A stretch of DNA of 64,000 nucleotides from Salaquimonas sp041736675 (GTDB lineage Bacteria > Pseudomonadota > Alphaproteobacteria > Rhizobiales > Rhizobiaceae), in assembly GCA_041736675.1 (NCBI GenBank), contig JBGSTD010000004.1:1-64000 (forward strand). The letters run 5' to 3'. Below the pieces are notes generated by a model that worked only from the letters and a program-made list of their open reading frames with translations, was not told where the DNA came from and made no database searches. The position numbers were made by a program, and so were the translations under genes. Below are positions 42,383 to 50,143 of this stretch, in pieces. Numbering within the stretch: position 1 is the first letter of the stretch; the number at the start of each line of letters is the position of its first letter.

Positions 42383-43312
42383 CTATTGACTATGTTCATC
42401 TGAGTGGATTTCACCGGAAAACGTATCCCCGATATAAAGTCCGAACTGGTTGTTGCCGCGTTCTTCAAGATAGCGTCTGACCATCACGCCTTCGGCTGCA
42501 TCGCTCCATGCTGCTGAAGCGGCGGCCTCTATGGAAACATATTCGCCGCCGTCCTTTTTGCTTTGCAGAGTTCCCGTTGCACGAAAATAAATGAAGCGAT
42601 CATTGCTTTTTGTATCGTGATAAACCGAATAGACGCGGCCGATTTCGGCAATGATGCCGATTTCCTCCAACTGCGCCTTGATCCCCGAACGCGCGGGTGC
42701 ACCGCCAGGCAATCGAACTGAAGGAAGAGACAATTCCCCGCTTTTTCTGACAACAAAGATGCGGTTATCATTTTCAACGATGGCACCAACTACGATGTGA
42801 CTTCTAGGTCCCGGAGATGCCAAAGCCTCCCTTTCACTGCTGAGGGAGAAATAGCCGCCTCTCCAATATCCAAGCCCGAGACCGTCGGCCCTTGAAAAAG
42901 CGGTGACTTCGCCGATCAGGACGAGATGATCCCCCGCCTCCAGCTTGCTGTGGGCGCTGCAGGAAAAACTTGCAAGGGCATCGGAAATCAGCGGCACGCC
43001 GTTTTCATCCGCTTTCCATGGGACCTTTGAAAAGCGGTCCTCCTTTGAACTGGCAAAAATGTTCGAGATTTCCTCTTGTCCCTCGCGGAGGATGTTAACT
43101 GCAAAATGCCTGCACTGCCTAAACACATCAATGCTCGATAAGTGATTGCCGGGACAAACCAGCAGCAAGGGTGGATCCAGCGAAACTGAGGCAAAAGAAT
43201 TTGCGGTAAAACCAACCATTGTGCCGTTTTCCGATTTGGCGGTTATGATTGTCACGCCGGTCATGAAGGTGCCGAAAGCTGCACGCAGTTCCTTGAGGTC
43301 CAATTTATCCAT
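42383..43312 (-). CDS. Flavin reductase fused to a degenerate Nudix-like domain
   Basis: 309 aa from the ATG at 43312, overlapping the hydrolase stop by 8 nt. Residues 1 to about 160 are a flavin reductase split barrel (AFGTFMTGVTIITA, GFTANSFASVSLDPPLLL, GDHLVLIGEV). Residues about 171-285 look like a Nudix fold (HIVVGAIVENDNRIFVVR, LPGG, QLEEIGI, VYHDTKSNDRFIYFRA). The Nudix box is shortened by about six residues between GG (203-204) and EE (216-217), and the first arginine-glutamate of the box is replaced, so catalysis is doubtful. The second domain may bind a nucleotide or regulate the reductase. It feeds FMNH2 to the monooxygenase downstream. Confidence 0.8.
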   Translation of the reverse strand: MDKLDLKELRAAFGTFMTGVTIITAKSENGTMVGFTANSFASVSLDPPLLLVCPGNHLSSIDVFRQCRHFAVNILREGQEEISNIFASSKEDRFSKVPWKADENGVPLISDALASFSCSAHSKLEAGDHLVLIGEVTAFSRADGLGLGYWRGGYFSLSSEREALASPGPRSHIVVGAIVENDNRIFVVRKSGELSLPSVRLPGGAPARSGIKAQLEEIGIIAEIGRVYSVYHDTKSNDRFIYFRATGTLQSKKDGGEYVSIEAAASAAWSDAAEGVMVRRYLEERGNNQFGLYIGDTFSGEIHSDEHSQ

Positions 43313-44117
43313 GGGGAAACTCCGGAAATTGTATAAAGCTCGCAAGATGTTCACTGACTATTCCTGCATGGGTCATCGGCATCATATGGCGTGCACCGTC
43401 TATGACAACCGCCTTACCGCGAGCGACACCCCGCGCAAGGGCCAATGACATTTCAGGAGTTGAATTGGGCTCCTTGGAACCGGTCATAAAAAGCGCTGGG
43501 CAATGGATGGATGCAAGATCGTCGCCTGATGGGCCGTCTTCGCTTGCAAACACAGAATAAGCCTGGGCATAGCCTGCTGCATCAACAGTCGTCAGCCATT
43601 GGCGACACGCATCGTTTGCCATTTTGAGTTCACCTTCCGGACGGTCGCCAAACCAACGTTCAAGTGTGGGCGAAGGATCGGATAAGCCTTTTGATCTGAT
43701 TTCGCTGGCACGCTTCACGACTGCCGCCTTTGCTTCCTGAGAACGGCGATAAATCGCATTCAAGGGAACAATTGTTGACACCAATTCCGGATACCTGATT
43801 GCCAAATCCATTGTTATCAACGCACCCATGGAATGGCCAACGACGACGGCCGGGGCCCCAATTTTTTTCAACACATCTGCCAATGTGTTTGTATAATCAA
43901 CAAGTTGTGGTTTTTTTCTAAACAACGGACTTGCGCCATGTCCAGGCAGATCGATAACAGTGAGGGAAAACCGGGTTTGCAGGAATGGTATCATTGGAAA
44001 CCATGCCTCAGCGCGAAGACCCACACCGTGGACAAGCATCAACGCCGGACCCTTGCCACCCTGCCAACCGGAAACATGAGCGGTCAGTTCAAACCGCTGC
44101 AGGGTTTTCAAGGTCAT
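43305..44117 (-). CDS. Alpha/beta hydrolase
   Basis: 270 aa, alpha/beta-hydrolase fold without signal peptide. The oxyanion region is LVHGVGLRAEAW, the nucleophile elbow is VVGHSMGAL (serine near 96), and the histidine is in GARHMMPMTH. It hydrolyses an ester, amide or C-C bond of an intermediate. Its start overlaps the DUF1185 gene by 29 nt and its stop overlaps the flavin reductase, so it is strongly coupled. Confidence 0.87.
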   Translation of the reverse strand: MTLKTLQRFELTAHVSGWQGGKGPALMLVHGVGLRAEAWFPMIPFLQTRFSLTVIDLPGHGASPLFRKKPQLVDYTNTLADVLKKIGAPAVVVGHSMGALITMDLAIRYPELVSTIVPLNAIYRRSQEAKAAVVKRASEIRSKGLSDPSPTLERWFGDRPEGELKMANDACRQWLTTVDAAGYAQAYSVFASEDGPSGDDLASIHCPALFMTGSKEPNSTPEMSLALARGVARGKAVVIDGARHMMPMTHAGIVSEHLASFIQFPEFPHG

Positions 44118-44700
44118 GCCCCAGATCTTTCAAATCCTGATACCTGTCTCCAATCCGATGATGCGGCCTGCCGCCTGTTGCAGCACCCAGAACCACGATG
44201 ATCTCGTCTGCCCTTGGGGCATCAGGAATTGCAAACTGGATCGTCAGGTAGTGTGATCGGCGGCCAGCATCATTCTTGTCCATCAATGGTACCGAGATGC
44301 AGGCGTTAGGCCCACCGCGCGTATTGGTGAATGCCAAATAGCTTTTTGCCTTGACCGCTTCGCGATAATAATTTCCGAACCTCAGCGTATGAATGAGCGC
44401 TGATGCGTGCTCTATTTCGCCGTCTACTCCTACAACAGCGGCCTTGCCGTATGCCTCTATGGCGTCGCCGGAGCCGGCAAGTGCAATCATGCGCTCAGTC
44501 ATCAACTGCCCAAGCTGCGGACCATAGTCCATGATTTCCGGCTTGAGATTGTCGACAAACCTGCCCGCCCAGGGATTGGTCACAATGGCTGCAACCGCGA
44601 ACATGCGCCAAGGCCTTTCGGCCTTCTTGAATCCCTCAACAAATGTTTCCTCGTCATAGGTCACGATCTTACGGATGTTCAAAGGCAGAAGAGATGTCAT
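44089..44700 (-). CDS. DUF1185 (amino acid synthesis family) protein
   Basis: 203 aa from the ATG at 44700; the frame opens upstream only with TTG. It shows the DUF1185 pattern NIRKIVTYDEETFVEG, VAAIVTNPWAGRF, IEAYGKAAVVGVDGEIEHASALIHTLRFGNYYREAVKAKSYLAF, NTRGGPNACISVPLMDKND and a C-terminal GAATGGRPHHRIGDRYQDL. The structure of relatives is known but the reaction is not; they recur in operons with luciferase-like monooxygenases, hydrolases and aldehyde dehydrogenases. It is the first gene of the operon, divergent from a LysR regulator. Confidence 0.88.
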   Translation of the reverse strand: MTSLLPLNIRKIVTYDEETFVEGFKKAERPWRMFAVAAIVTNPWAGRFVDNLKPEIMDYGPQLGQLMTERMIALAGSGDAIEAYGKAAVVGVDGEIEHASALIHTLRFGNYYREAVKAKSYLAFTNTRGGPNACISVPLMDKNDAGRRSHYLTIQFAIPDAPRADEIIVVLGAATGGRPHHRIGDRYQDLKDLGHDLENPAAV

Positions 44701-44791
44701 CAATACCAACTTTCAAAATGGCAATCAGGGAGAGAAGCCAACGTGAGGGGGAAAAGCAAAATTGACAATTTAGCAATTCATGGCCAATGCT

Positions 44792-44806
44792 ATTAGTAAT
44801 ACTAAT
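44792..44806. promoter_or_regulatory. Palindromic LysR-type operator
   Basis: ATTAGTAATACTAAT is a perfect 15-bp palindrome, 22 bp before the LysR start and about 90 bp before the DUF1185 start. It contains the T-N11-A core of LysR-type boxes. It is the only strong dyad in the 128-bp divergent gap, so it is the likely recognition site. Confidence 0.6.
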
Positions 44807-44828
44807 GGCAAATTTTTAGCAAACCACG

Positions 44829-45746
44829 ATGGCACGTCCCCTTCCCCCTTTAACCTGGTTCAGGGCCTTTGAAAGCTCTGCACGAAATTTGAGTTTTACG
44901 GCTGCAGCAGAAGAGTTGGGGCTCACGCAATCGGCGATCAGCCAACAGGTCAACCTCCTTGAAAAACGTTTTGGCTGTCTGCTTTTCATTCGCAAAAGCC
45001 GTGGACTGGCGCTGACGGACGAAGGACGACGACTTGTTCCGACGGTAGCAAAAGCCATGGCAACCCTGCGCATTGCGACAGACAGTTTTGACACCGAAAC
45101 TGACAAGAGGCTACTTACGGTCGCCACCAGTGTCAGCATCGCCCAATGGTATCTGGCACCGCGAATGGCGGCGTTCTCCAAAAGTCATGAAGATGTCGCT
45201 ATCCGCCTGATGACCAAAGTCTGGCCGGATGAATTTTCCAATTCGGAAGTCGATGTGGAAATACGCTTTGAACCCATAAAATCATTTGGCAAATCAACAT
45301 CCGGGAACTCCATGCCTCTTGGTTCCAACCAGATGGTGGTGGTCGGTTCGCCCGATCTTCTGGGAGAGACAGGCTCCTCTTTGTACAGCGCTGACGATAT
45401 CATGAAACATCCGTTGATTCAGGTGGTGGGCACTTCTGACACCTGGCAGGCCTGGGCAGAGAGCAGACATTATTTGGGAGAAATCAGGCCCACTGTTTTT
45501 GTTGATTCGCACGGCATGGCTGTTGATCTGGCGCGTTCAAAAGCAGGTATTGCCCTGACCAGCAGGGCAATTGCAGCTCCATCCCTGTGTGAGGGGGCGC
45601 TGGTTGTAGCTGATAAAATGGAGATGATGGCCCAGGACGGCTACCATCTGTCGGTCTATCCGGCAGGAAAGAACGAACTTGCAGCACGGTTTGCCAGATG
45701 GCTGGCTGACGAGATTTCACAATGTGAAGCGGCAATTCCCTGCTGA
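44829..45746 (+). CDS. LysR family regulator, GcvA-like
   Basis: 305 aa. The winged helix-turn-helix is at about 6-65 (LSFTAAAEELGLTQSAISQQVNLLEKRFG) and the periplasmic-binding-like effector domain is at about 90-300. The PLPPLTWFRAFESSARNLSFT opening is typical of the GcvA/AmpR branch. Divergent to the DUF1185-to-aldehyde dehydrogenase operon, it is the obvious regulator of that operon and of itself. Confidence 0.9.
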   Translation: MARPLPPLTWFRAFESSARNLSFTAAAEELGLTQSAISQQVNLLEKRFGCLLFIRKSRGLALTDEGRRLVPTVAKAMATLRIATDSFDTETDKRLLTVATSVSIAQWYLAPRMAAFSKSHEDVAIRLMTKVWPDEFSNSEVDVEIRFEPIKSFGKSTSGNSMPLGSNQMVVVGSPDLLGETGSSLYSADDIMKHPLIQVVGTSDTWQAWAESRHYLGEIRPTVFVDSHGMAVDLARSKAGIALTSRAIAAPSLCEGALVVADKMEMMAQDGYHLSVYPAGKNELAARFARWLADEISQCEAAIPC

Positions 45747-45792
45747 AACGCCGGGCGTGAATTGAACGCTCCATTTGCCGCTTCGCCAGCTG

Positions 45793-47712
45793 CTAATCTT
45801 TGGCGGGAAGCATGAATCCCTCAAAAAAATCTGCCAGTTCATCGTGGGCATCCAACGGCAGGATGTGCGCAACATATTGATCCGGGCGGACAATTACGAG
45901 GCAACCCTTTTCACGATCGATATTTCGCAAATCAAAAATATCTGCTCCGTTCTTCAGATCAGTGCAGAACATTTTTTCATAATCAACCAGTCCGTATTTT
46001 CCTTTTTTGGGTTTCAAAAAGGCATGCAGGTTTTCGAGTGCCAATTCCCGCGTACCTTGTTGGAAGATTGCACGAAAGTCGATCACACTATCAATATCTG
46101 CGCCCGAAGGAGTATGTCTTTGAATTGGTGATTGCGCGTCGCCTGCAAGGAATGAACAGAGTTTGTTGATGGCCGACTCCTTTTGCGCGGGATCCTCGTT
46201 TGGACAAAAGGCAAATATATGCCAGCGCGTGTCGGCAAGAACTGTATGCCCCAAATGCACCGGCTTGGCATCTGACAGCCGGATTACGGGCGCTGAATGG
46301 AAGCGTGTTCCAATTTCAAAGCCTTCAGCCAGCGATTGCCAAGTTGATGACCCAGTCAATTGTGAAGGCTGATAGGTTACCGACATACCTGCTGTGTACC
46401 GGCCGTGCTGAACGAAATATCGCTGGAATTTGGGTGTGCCACTGCCATCAGTTTCGTCTGATTGTGATCTGTCGCTCATGATGCGTGACCATTCACGGTC
46501 GAAGTCGATCAGGTCTTTGGCAACAGATTGACGCTCGGCAGAATAGCTGTGCAGAATTTCAGGCTGGCAGCGCCCCTGCAGCACGGACACCAGCTTCCAG
46601 CCCAGATTGAAACCATCGCCCATCGAAACATTCATGCCCTGCCCTGCTTTCGGGCTGTGGGTGTGGCATGCATCCCCACAAATAAAAACGTGCGGCAGGC
46701 GGGTTGCCATTTCATCCTCGTGAACATCATCGAACTTGTCGGTCAGGCGTTGGCCGATTTCATAAACCGACCACCAGACAACTTCCCTGACTGAGAGAAT
46801 CCAGGGCTGGAAAATGGCCCCGGCAGCAGCGATAAGCTGATCAAGCGTTATATTCCTGTCGGCAACCCGTTCGTTTGTTCCAAGCTTGTCCAGTTCAATG
46901 TACAAACGGACAAGATATCCACCTTCACGCGGGATGATTATGACATTGCCCTTGCCGGAATGTATCAGGGTCTTGCACCTGATATCAGGAAAATCCGTTT
47001 CGACCAGCACATCCATCACACCCCAGGCCTGGTTGGCTGAATCACCAGTCAATTCTCGGCCAATAGCCTTGCGTACTGCACTGCGGGCACCATCGCAGCC
47101 GACCACATATCGGGCATGGATTGCTTGTCTTTGACCCTTTGAGGCGCCGCTGACGCTTTCAACGACAGCCTCGACAGGGTAGCCCGAACGCGCAGGATCG
47201 ACTGTCAGATCGACCAGTTGAAGCCCATAATCCGGAACAAGACGCGAAGGCGAATTTAACATTGTTTCCAGGTACATGTCGTGTACCCTCGCCTGATTGA
47301 GAATGACGTGCGGCATCTCCGAGAGACCGTCCTCCACGTCCTGTATACGTCCATTTCGGACAATAATATCCGGATCATTGTCATCAGGTTTCCAAAAGGT
47401 TGTCTCATTGACCCAATATGCCTGTTTGAGAACTTTCTCGACGAAACCAAAGGCGTTGAACATTTCCATCGAACGGCAAGATACCCCATCCGCCTGCCCT
47501 TTTTCCATCGGTCCGTCCCGGCGCTCGACTATGCGGGTCGTAATGTCGGGAAAAGCGGAGAGTTGAGCTGCAAGTGTCAAGCCTGCCGGACCGCTTCCAA
47601 CAATCAGTACATCGACCTTCTCAGGCAATCCGCCTTTTGGCTCCTGCCGGCCGGGAGCCGCATCAAAGACTTCCGGATTGCCAGGTCTAAAACCGTTGAG
47701 ATGATACTGCAT
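45793..47712 (-). CDS. FAD-dependent aromatic hydroxylase (phenol 2-monooxygenase-like)
   Basis: 639 aa. The FAD-binding fold has GSGPAGLTLAAQL near residues 38-50, the DG motif is GCDGARSAVRKAIG, and the GD motif is FICGDACHTHSPKAGQGMN. It is followed by a thioredoxin-like C-terminal domain (about 430-639), as in phenol 2-monooxygenase and 3-hydroxybenzoate 4-monooxygenase. It hydroxylates a phenolic ring with NADPH and O2. No ring-cleavage gene is close by. A perfect palindrome sits 26 bp upstream of its start. Confidence 0.88.
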   Translation of the reverse strand: MQYHLNGFRPGNPEVFDAAPGRQEPKGGLPEKVDVLIVGSGPAGLTLAAQLSAFPDITTRIVERRDGPMEKGQADGVSCRSMEMFNAFGFVEKVLKQAYWVNETTFWKPDDNDPDIIVRNGRIQDVEDGLSEMPHVILNQARVHDMYLETMLNSPSRLVPDYGLQLVDLTVDPARSGYPVEAVVESVSGASKGQRQAIHARYVVGCDGARSAVRKAIGRELTGDSANQAWGVMDVLVETDFPDIRCKTLIHSGKGNVIIIPREGGYLVRLYIELDKLGTNERVADRNITLDQLIAAAGAIFQPWILSVREVVWWSVYEIGQRLTDKFDDVHEDEMATRLPHVFICGDACHTHSPKAGQGMNVSMGDGFNLGWKLVSVLQGRCQPEILHSYSAERQSVAKDLIDFDREWSRIMSDRSQSDETDGSGTPKFQRYFVQHGRYTAGMSVTYQPSQLTGSSTWQSLAEGFEIGTRFHSAPVIRLSDAKPVHLGHTVLADTRWHIFAFCPNEDPAQKESAINKLCSFLAGDAQSPIQRHTPSGADIDSVIDFRAIFQQGTRELALENLHAFLKPKKGKYGLVDYEKMFCTDLKNGADIFDLRNIDREKGCLVIVRPDQYVAHILPLDAHDELADFFEGFMLPAKD

Positions 47713-48038
47713 GACTGTTTCCCAAATAAAAATTGATAAGTATGCATACTAATTACTTCTCGCTGTGTAAAGAGATAATAAGCGTACTACTTACTTTTCG
47801 AGTTTGATGTTTCAGATGCGTGAGGACAGCCTTTTTGAGCCACAATTTCTGCAGGTAACCGATTCGAGCAACAGGAACCGGAACTATGTCCATTGATCCC
47901 TTTGAATGGCAGTCCGGTACAAAATTGTCGTGTGCGATGAAAACAGCACAGCAAAAAACATAGACTTTTATGAATGTATCTGCTCTTGATTTGATCTGCG
48001 TCAACTACGGAGACGCGTTAATCCAATATTCAAAGTTC
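47713..48038. promoter_or_regulatory. Divergent gap with palindrome AGTATGCATACT
   Basis: The 12-bp perfect palindrome lies at 47739-47750, upstream of the FAD hydroxylase, where it could cover the promoter. The rest is AT-rich, with no further strong structure. A frame from 47970 could extend the YeeE protein by 23 residues, but these are not membrane-like and have no ribosome site. Confidence 0.45.
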
Positions 48039-49136
48039 ATGGAATTGATAACGCTTGTTGATCTGATTGGAGAGAACTGGACCCTTCTGATAGGCGGTGT
48101 GCTTATTGGCGCGATTTTTGGCGCTTTTGCCCAGCAAAGCAAATTCTGCCTTCGTGCCGCTGCAATCGAGTTTTCTCGCGGCACAATCGGCCAGCGAACC
48201 GCCGTTTGGCTGCTGGTTTTCACCGCTGCCGTTTTTGGCACCCAGTTGCTCGGCTATACCGGCCTCGTCACTCCCAGCGAAGCACGCCAGATTGCATCAC
48301 CACAAAGCCTGTCGGGTGCCCTTCTGGGTGGCCTGATGTTTGGCACTGGCATGGTGCTCGCCAGAGGCTGTTCAAGCAGGCTGCTTGTGCTATCGGCCAC
48401 GGGAAATCTTCGCGCACTTCTATCCGGTCTCGTGTTCGCAGTCTTTGCCCAGGCCAGCCTCAAGGGATTTCTGTCGCCGCTGCGCGAGGCAATAGCCGGC
48501 AGCATGACAACACTCTCGATCGGAGGTAATGACCTTCTGGTTTTTTCCCGATTGGATGAAATGTCCGCCTTGCTGATCACCGGATTAGCCGCGATCGCGG
48601 CAATTGTAGTCGCCATGATACGCAAATTGAATGTGTTGAGCCTGTTTGGTGCGCTGATTGTCGGATCAACAATTCCGTTGGCATGGTGGTTTACAAGTGA
48701 AATGACCGCTCTCTCATTTGAACCTATCAAAATGGAGGCTATCACTTTTACAGGTCCATCGGCTGACACATTGATGCTGTTCCTCACACCGCCAGGAACC
48801 ATGATTAATTTCAGTGTCGGCCTCGTGCCTGGAGTATTTATCGGTGCTTTCGTCGCTGCCTTTCTAACCGGTCAACTCGCTCTTCAGGGATTTGAGGGCG
48901 GTCATGCAATGAAGCGCTATTTGCTTGGTGCTGCAATGATGGGTTTTGGGGGCATGTTGGCGGGGGGCTGCGCTGTCGGAGCAGGGGTCACAGGGGCGAG
49001 TGTCTTTGCTCTGACAGCGTGGATCACCCTTTTTGCGATCTGGCTTTCTGCCGCAATAACAGACCGTGTCCTTGACCAGGGAAATACTCAATTGTCGCAG
49101 AACGCTGCAATCGCGAACAAGCCCGGACACATCTAG
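48039..49136 (+). CDS. YeeE/YedE family sulfur transporter
   Basis: 365 aa from the ATG at 48039, chosen because family members begin just before the first span (ENWTLLIGGVLIGAIFGAFAQQSKFCLRAA). Two inverted halves each carry a conserved cysteine: MVLARGCSSRLLVLSATGNLR in the first and MLAGGCAVGAGVTGASVF in the second. In characterised relatives these pass thiosulfate across the membrane. It is followed 41 bp later by an RND efflux pair; a common transcript is possible. A start at 47970 cannot be excluded. Confidence 0.85.
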   Translation: MELITLVDLIGENWTLLIGGVLIGAIFGAFAQQSKFCLRAAAIEFSRGTIGQRTAVWLLVFTAAVFGTQLLGYTGLVTPSEARQIASPQSLSGALLGGLMFGTGMVLARGCSSRLLVLSATGNLRALLSGLVFAVFAQASLKGFLSPLREAIAGSMTTLSIGGNDLLVFSRLDEMSALLITGLAAIAAIVVAMIRKLNVLSLFGALIVGSTIPLAWWFTSEMTALSFEPIKMEAITFTGPSADTLMLFLTPPGTMINFSVGLVPGVFIGAFVAAFLTGQLALQGFEGGHAMKRYLLGAAMMGFGGMLAGGCAVGAGVTGASVFALTAWITLFAIWLSAAITDRVLDQGNTQLSQNAAIANKPGHI

Positions 49137-49177
49137 CTTTCATTCAACAGGGCACAATAGTCCAAGGAAATTTGACA

Positions 49178-50143
49178 ATGCGACTTTCACTGCTTCTTGC
49201 AGCACTACTTGCAACTACCGCACCTGCCTTTTCGGCCACGATCGCACTAAAACCGGTGGAGATCACCGAATGGAAAGCGATTTACGGGCGCATAGAGGCG
49301 CGTGACCTTGTTCCGGCAAGAGCGCGGATCGGCGGTATCGTTACCGAACTTCTGGCCAGCGAGGGTGATGAGGTAAAGGCCGGCCAGCGGATTGCAACGG
49401 TGCATGATGACAAGCTCAATTTCCAGATCGCTGCACTGGATGCCCAACTCGGAGGGCTTCAGGCACAATTGGCAAAATCAAAAGCTGAACTGGAGCGCGG
49501 CGAGACATTGCTCAAGCGCGGCCTTGCCACAGCCCAGCGCCTCGACCAGTTGAGAACGGATGTTGACGTGGCTGGAAACCAGATTGCAGCGGTTGAAGCC
49601 CAACGCTCAATCGTTCAAAAGCAGTCTGAGGAAGGTCAAGTTCTGGCCCCGTCAGACGGCAAGGTGCTGACGGTTTCAGTGACACGCGGCGCTGTAGTAC
49701 TACCGGGCGAGTCGATTGCCCTGCTGGGCGGGGGCGGTTTCTTTTTACGTCTTGCTATACCTGAACGCCACGGCAGCGCTCTCAAGGAGGGTGCAGCTAT
49801 CAGGATTTCCTCTGACGGCGCAGAACGAGCCGGTCGGCTGGCGAAGATTTATCCGCTGATTGAGAATGGCCGTATCATAGCCGATGTTGAAGTTGACGAC
49901 CTTGATTCTGTATTCGTCAATGCGCGTGTGCTCGTGCAAGTACCTGTTGGAACCAGAAGTGCCCTGACAGTTGCGGCATCTTCCATTATGACCCGATCCG
50001 GGATCGATTTTGTCAAGGTGATGGTTGGTGAAGAAGAGATCGAACGCATTGTAATCCCGGGTGACCGCCTGCAACTTGATGATACTGAAATGGTTGAAAT
50101 TCTCAGCGGTCTCAATGCCGGTGATCTGCTGGTGACCAAATGA
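49178..50143 (+). CDS. RND efflux periplasmic adaptor (membrane fusion protein)
   Basis: 321 aa from the ATG at 49178 with AAGGA 8-9 nt upstream. A signal peptide ends at AFSATIA. A barrel/lipoyl half (ARIGGIVTELLASEGDEVKAGQRIATV), an alpha-helical hairpin (about 90-140, TLLKRGLATAQRLDQLRTDVDVA), the second lipoyl half (VLAPSDGKVL) and a beta-barrel domain follow. No lipid-attachment cysteine is seen. It bridges the pump to an outer-membrane channel, for which no gene is present. The stop overlaps the pump start (ATGA). Confidence 0.9.
   Translation: MRLSLLLAALLATTAPAFSATIALKPVEITEWKAIYGRIEARDLVPARARIGGIVTELLASEGDEVKAGQRIATVHDDKLNFQIAALDAQLGGLQAQLAKSKAELERGETLLKRGLATAQRLDQLRTDVDVAGNQIAAVEAQRSIVQKQSEEGQVLAPSDGKVLTVSVTRGAVVLPGESIALLGGGGFFLRLAIPERHGSALKEGAAIRISSDGAERAGRLAKIYPLIENGRIIADVEVDDLDSVFVNARVLVQVPVGTRSALTVAASSIMTRSGIDFVKVMVGEEEIERIVIPGDRLQLDDTEMVEILSGLNAGDLLVTK

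Noticed and set aside
41337..43312. The second monooxygenase/flavin reductase pair as another sulfonate system
   Set aside because: The monooxygenase belongs to a different luciferase-like branch and has no sulfite exporter or sulfonate genes in its operon.
45726..45784. GAAGCGGCAA and TTGCCGCTTC as a terminator between LysR and the FAD hydroxylase
   Set aside because: The 10-bp arms are perfect, but the loop is 39 nt, there is no T tract and one arm lies inside the LysR coding end.
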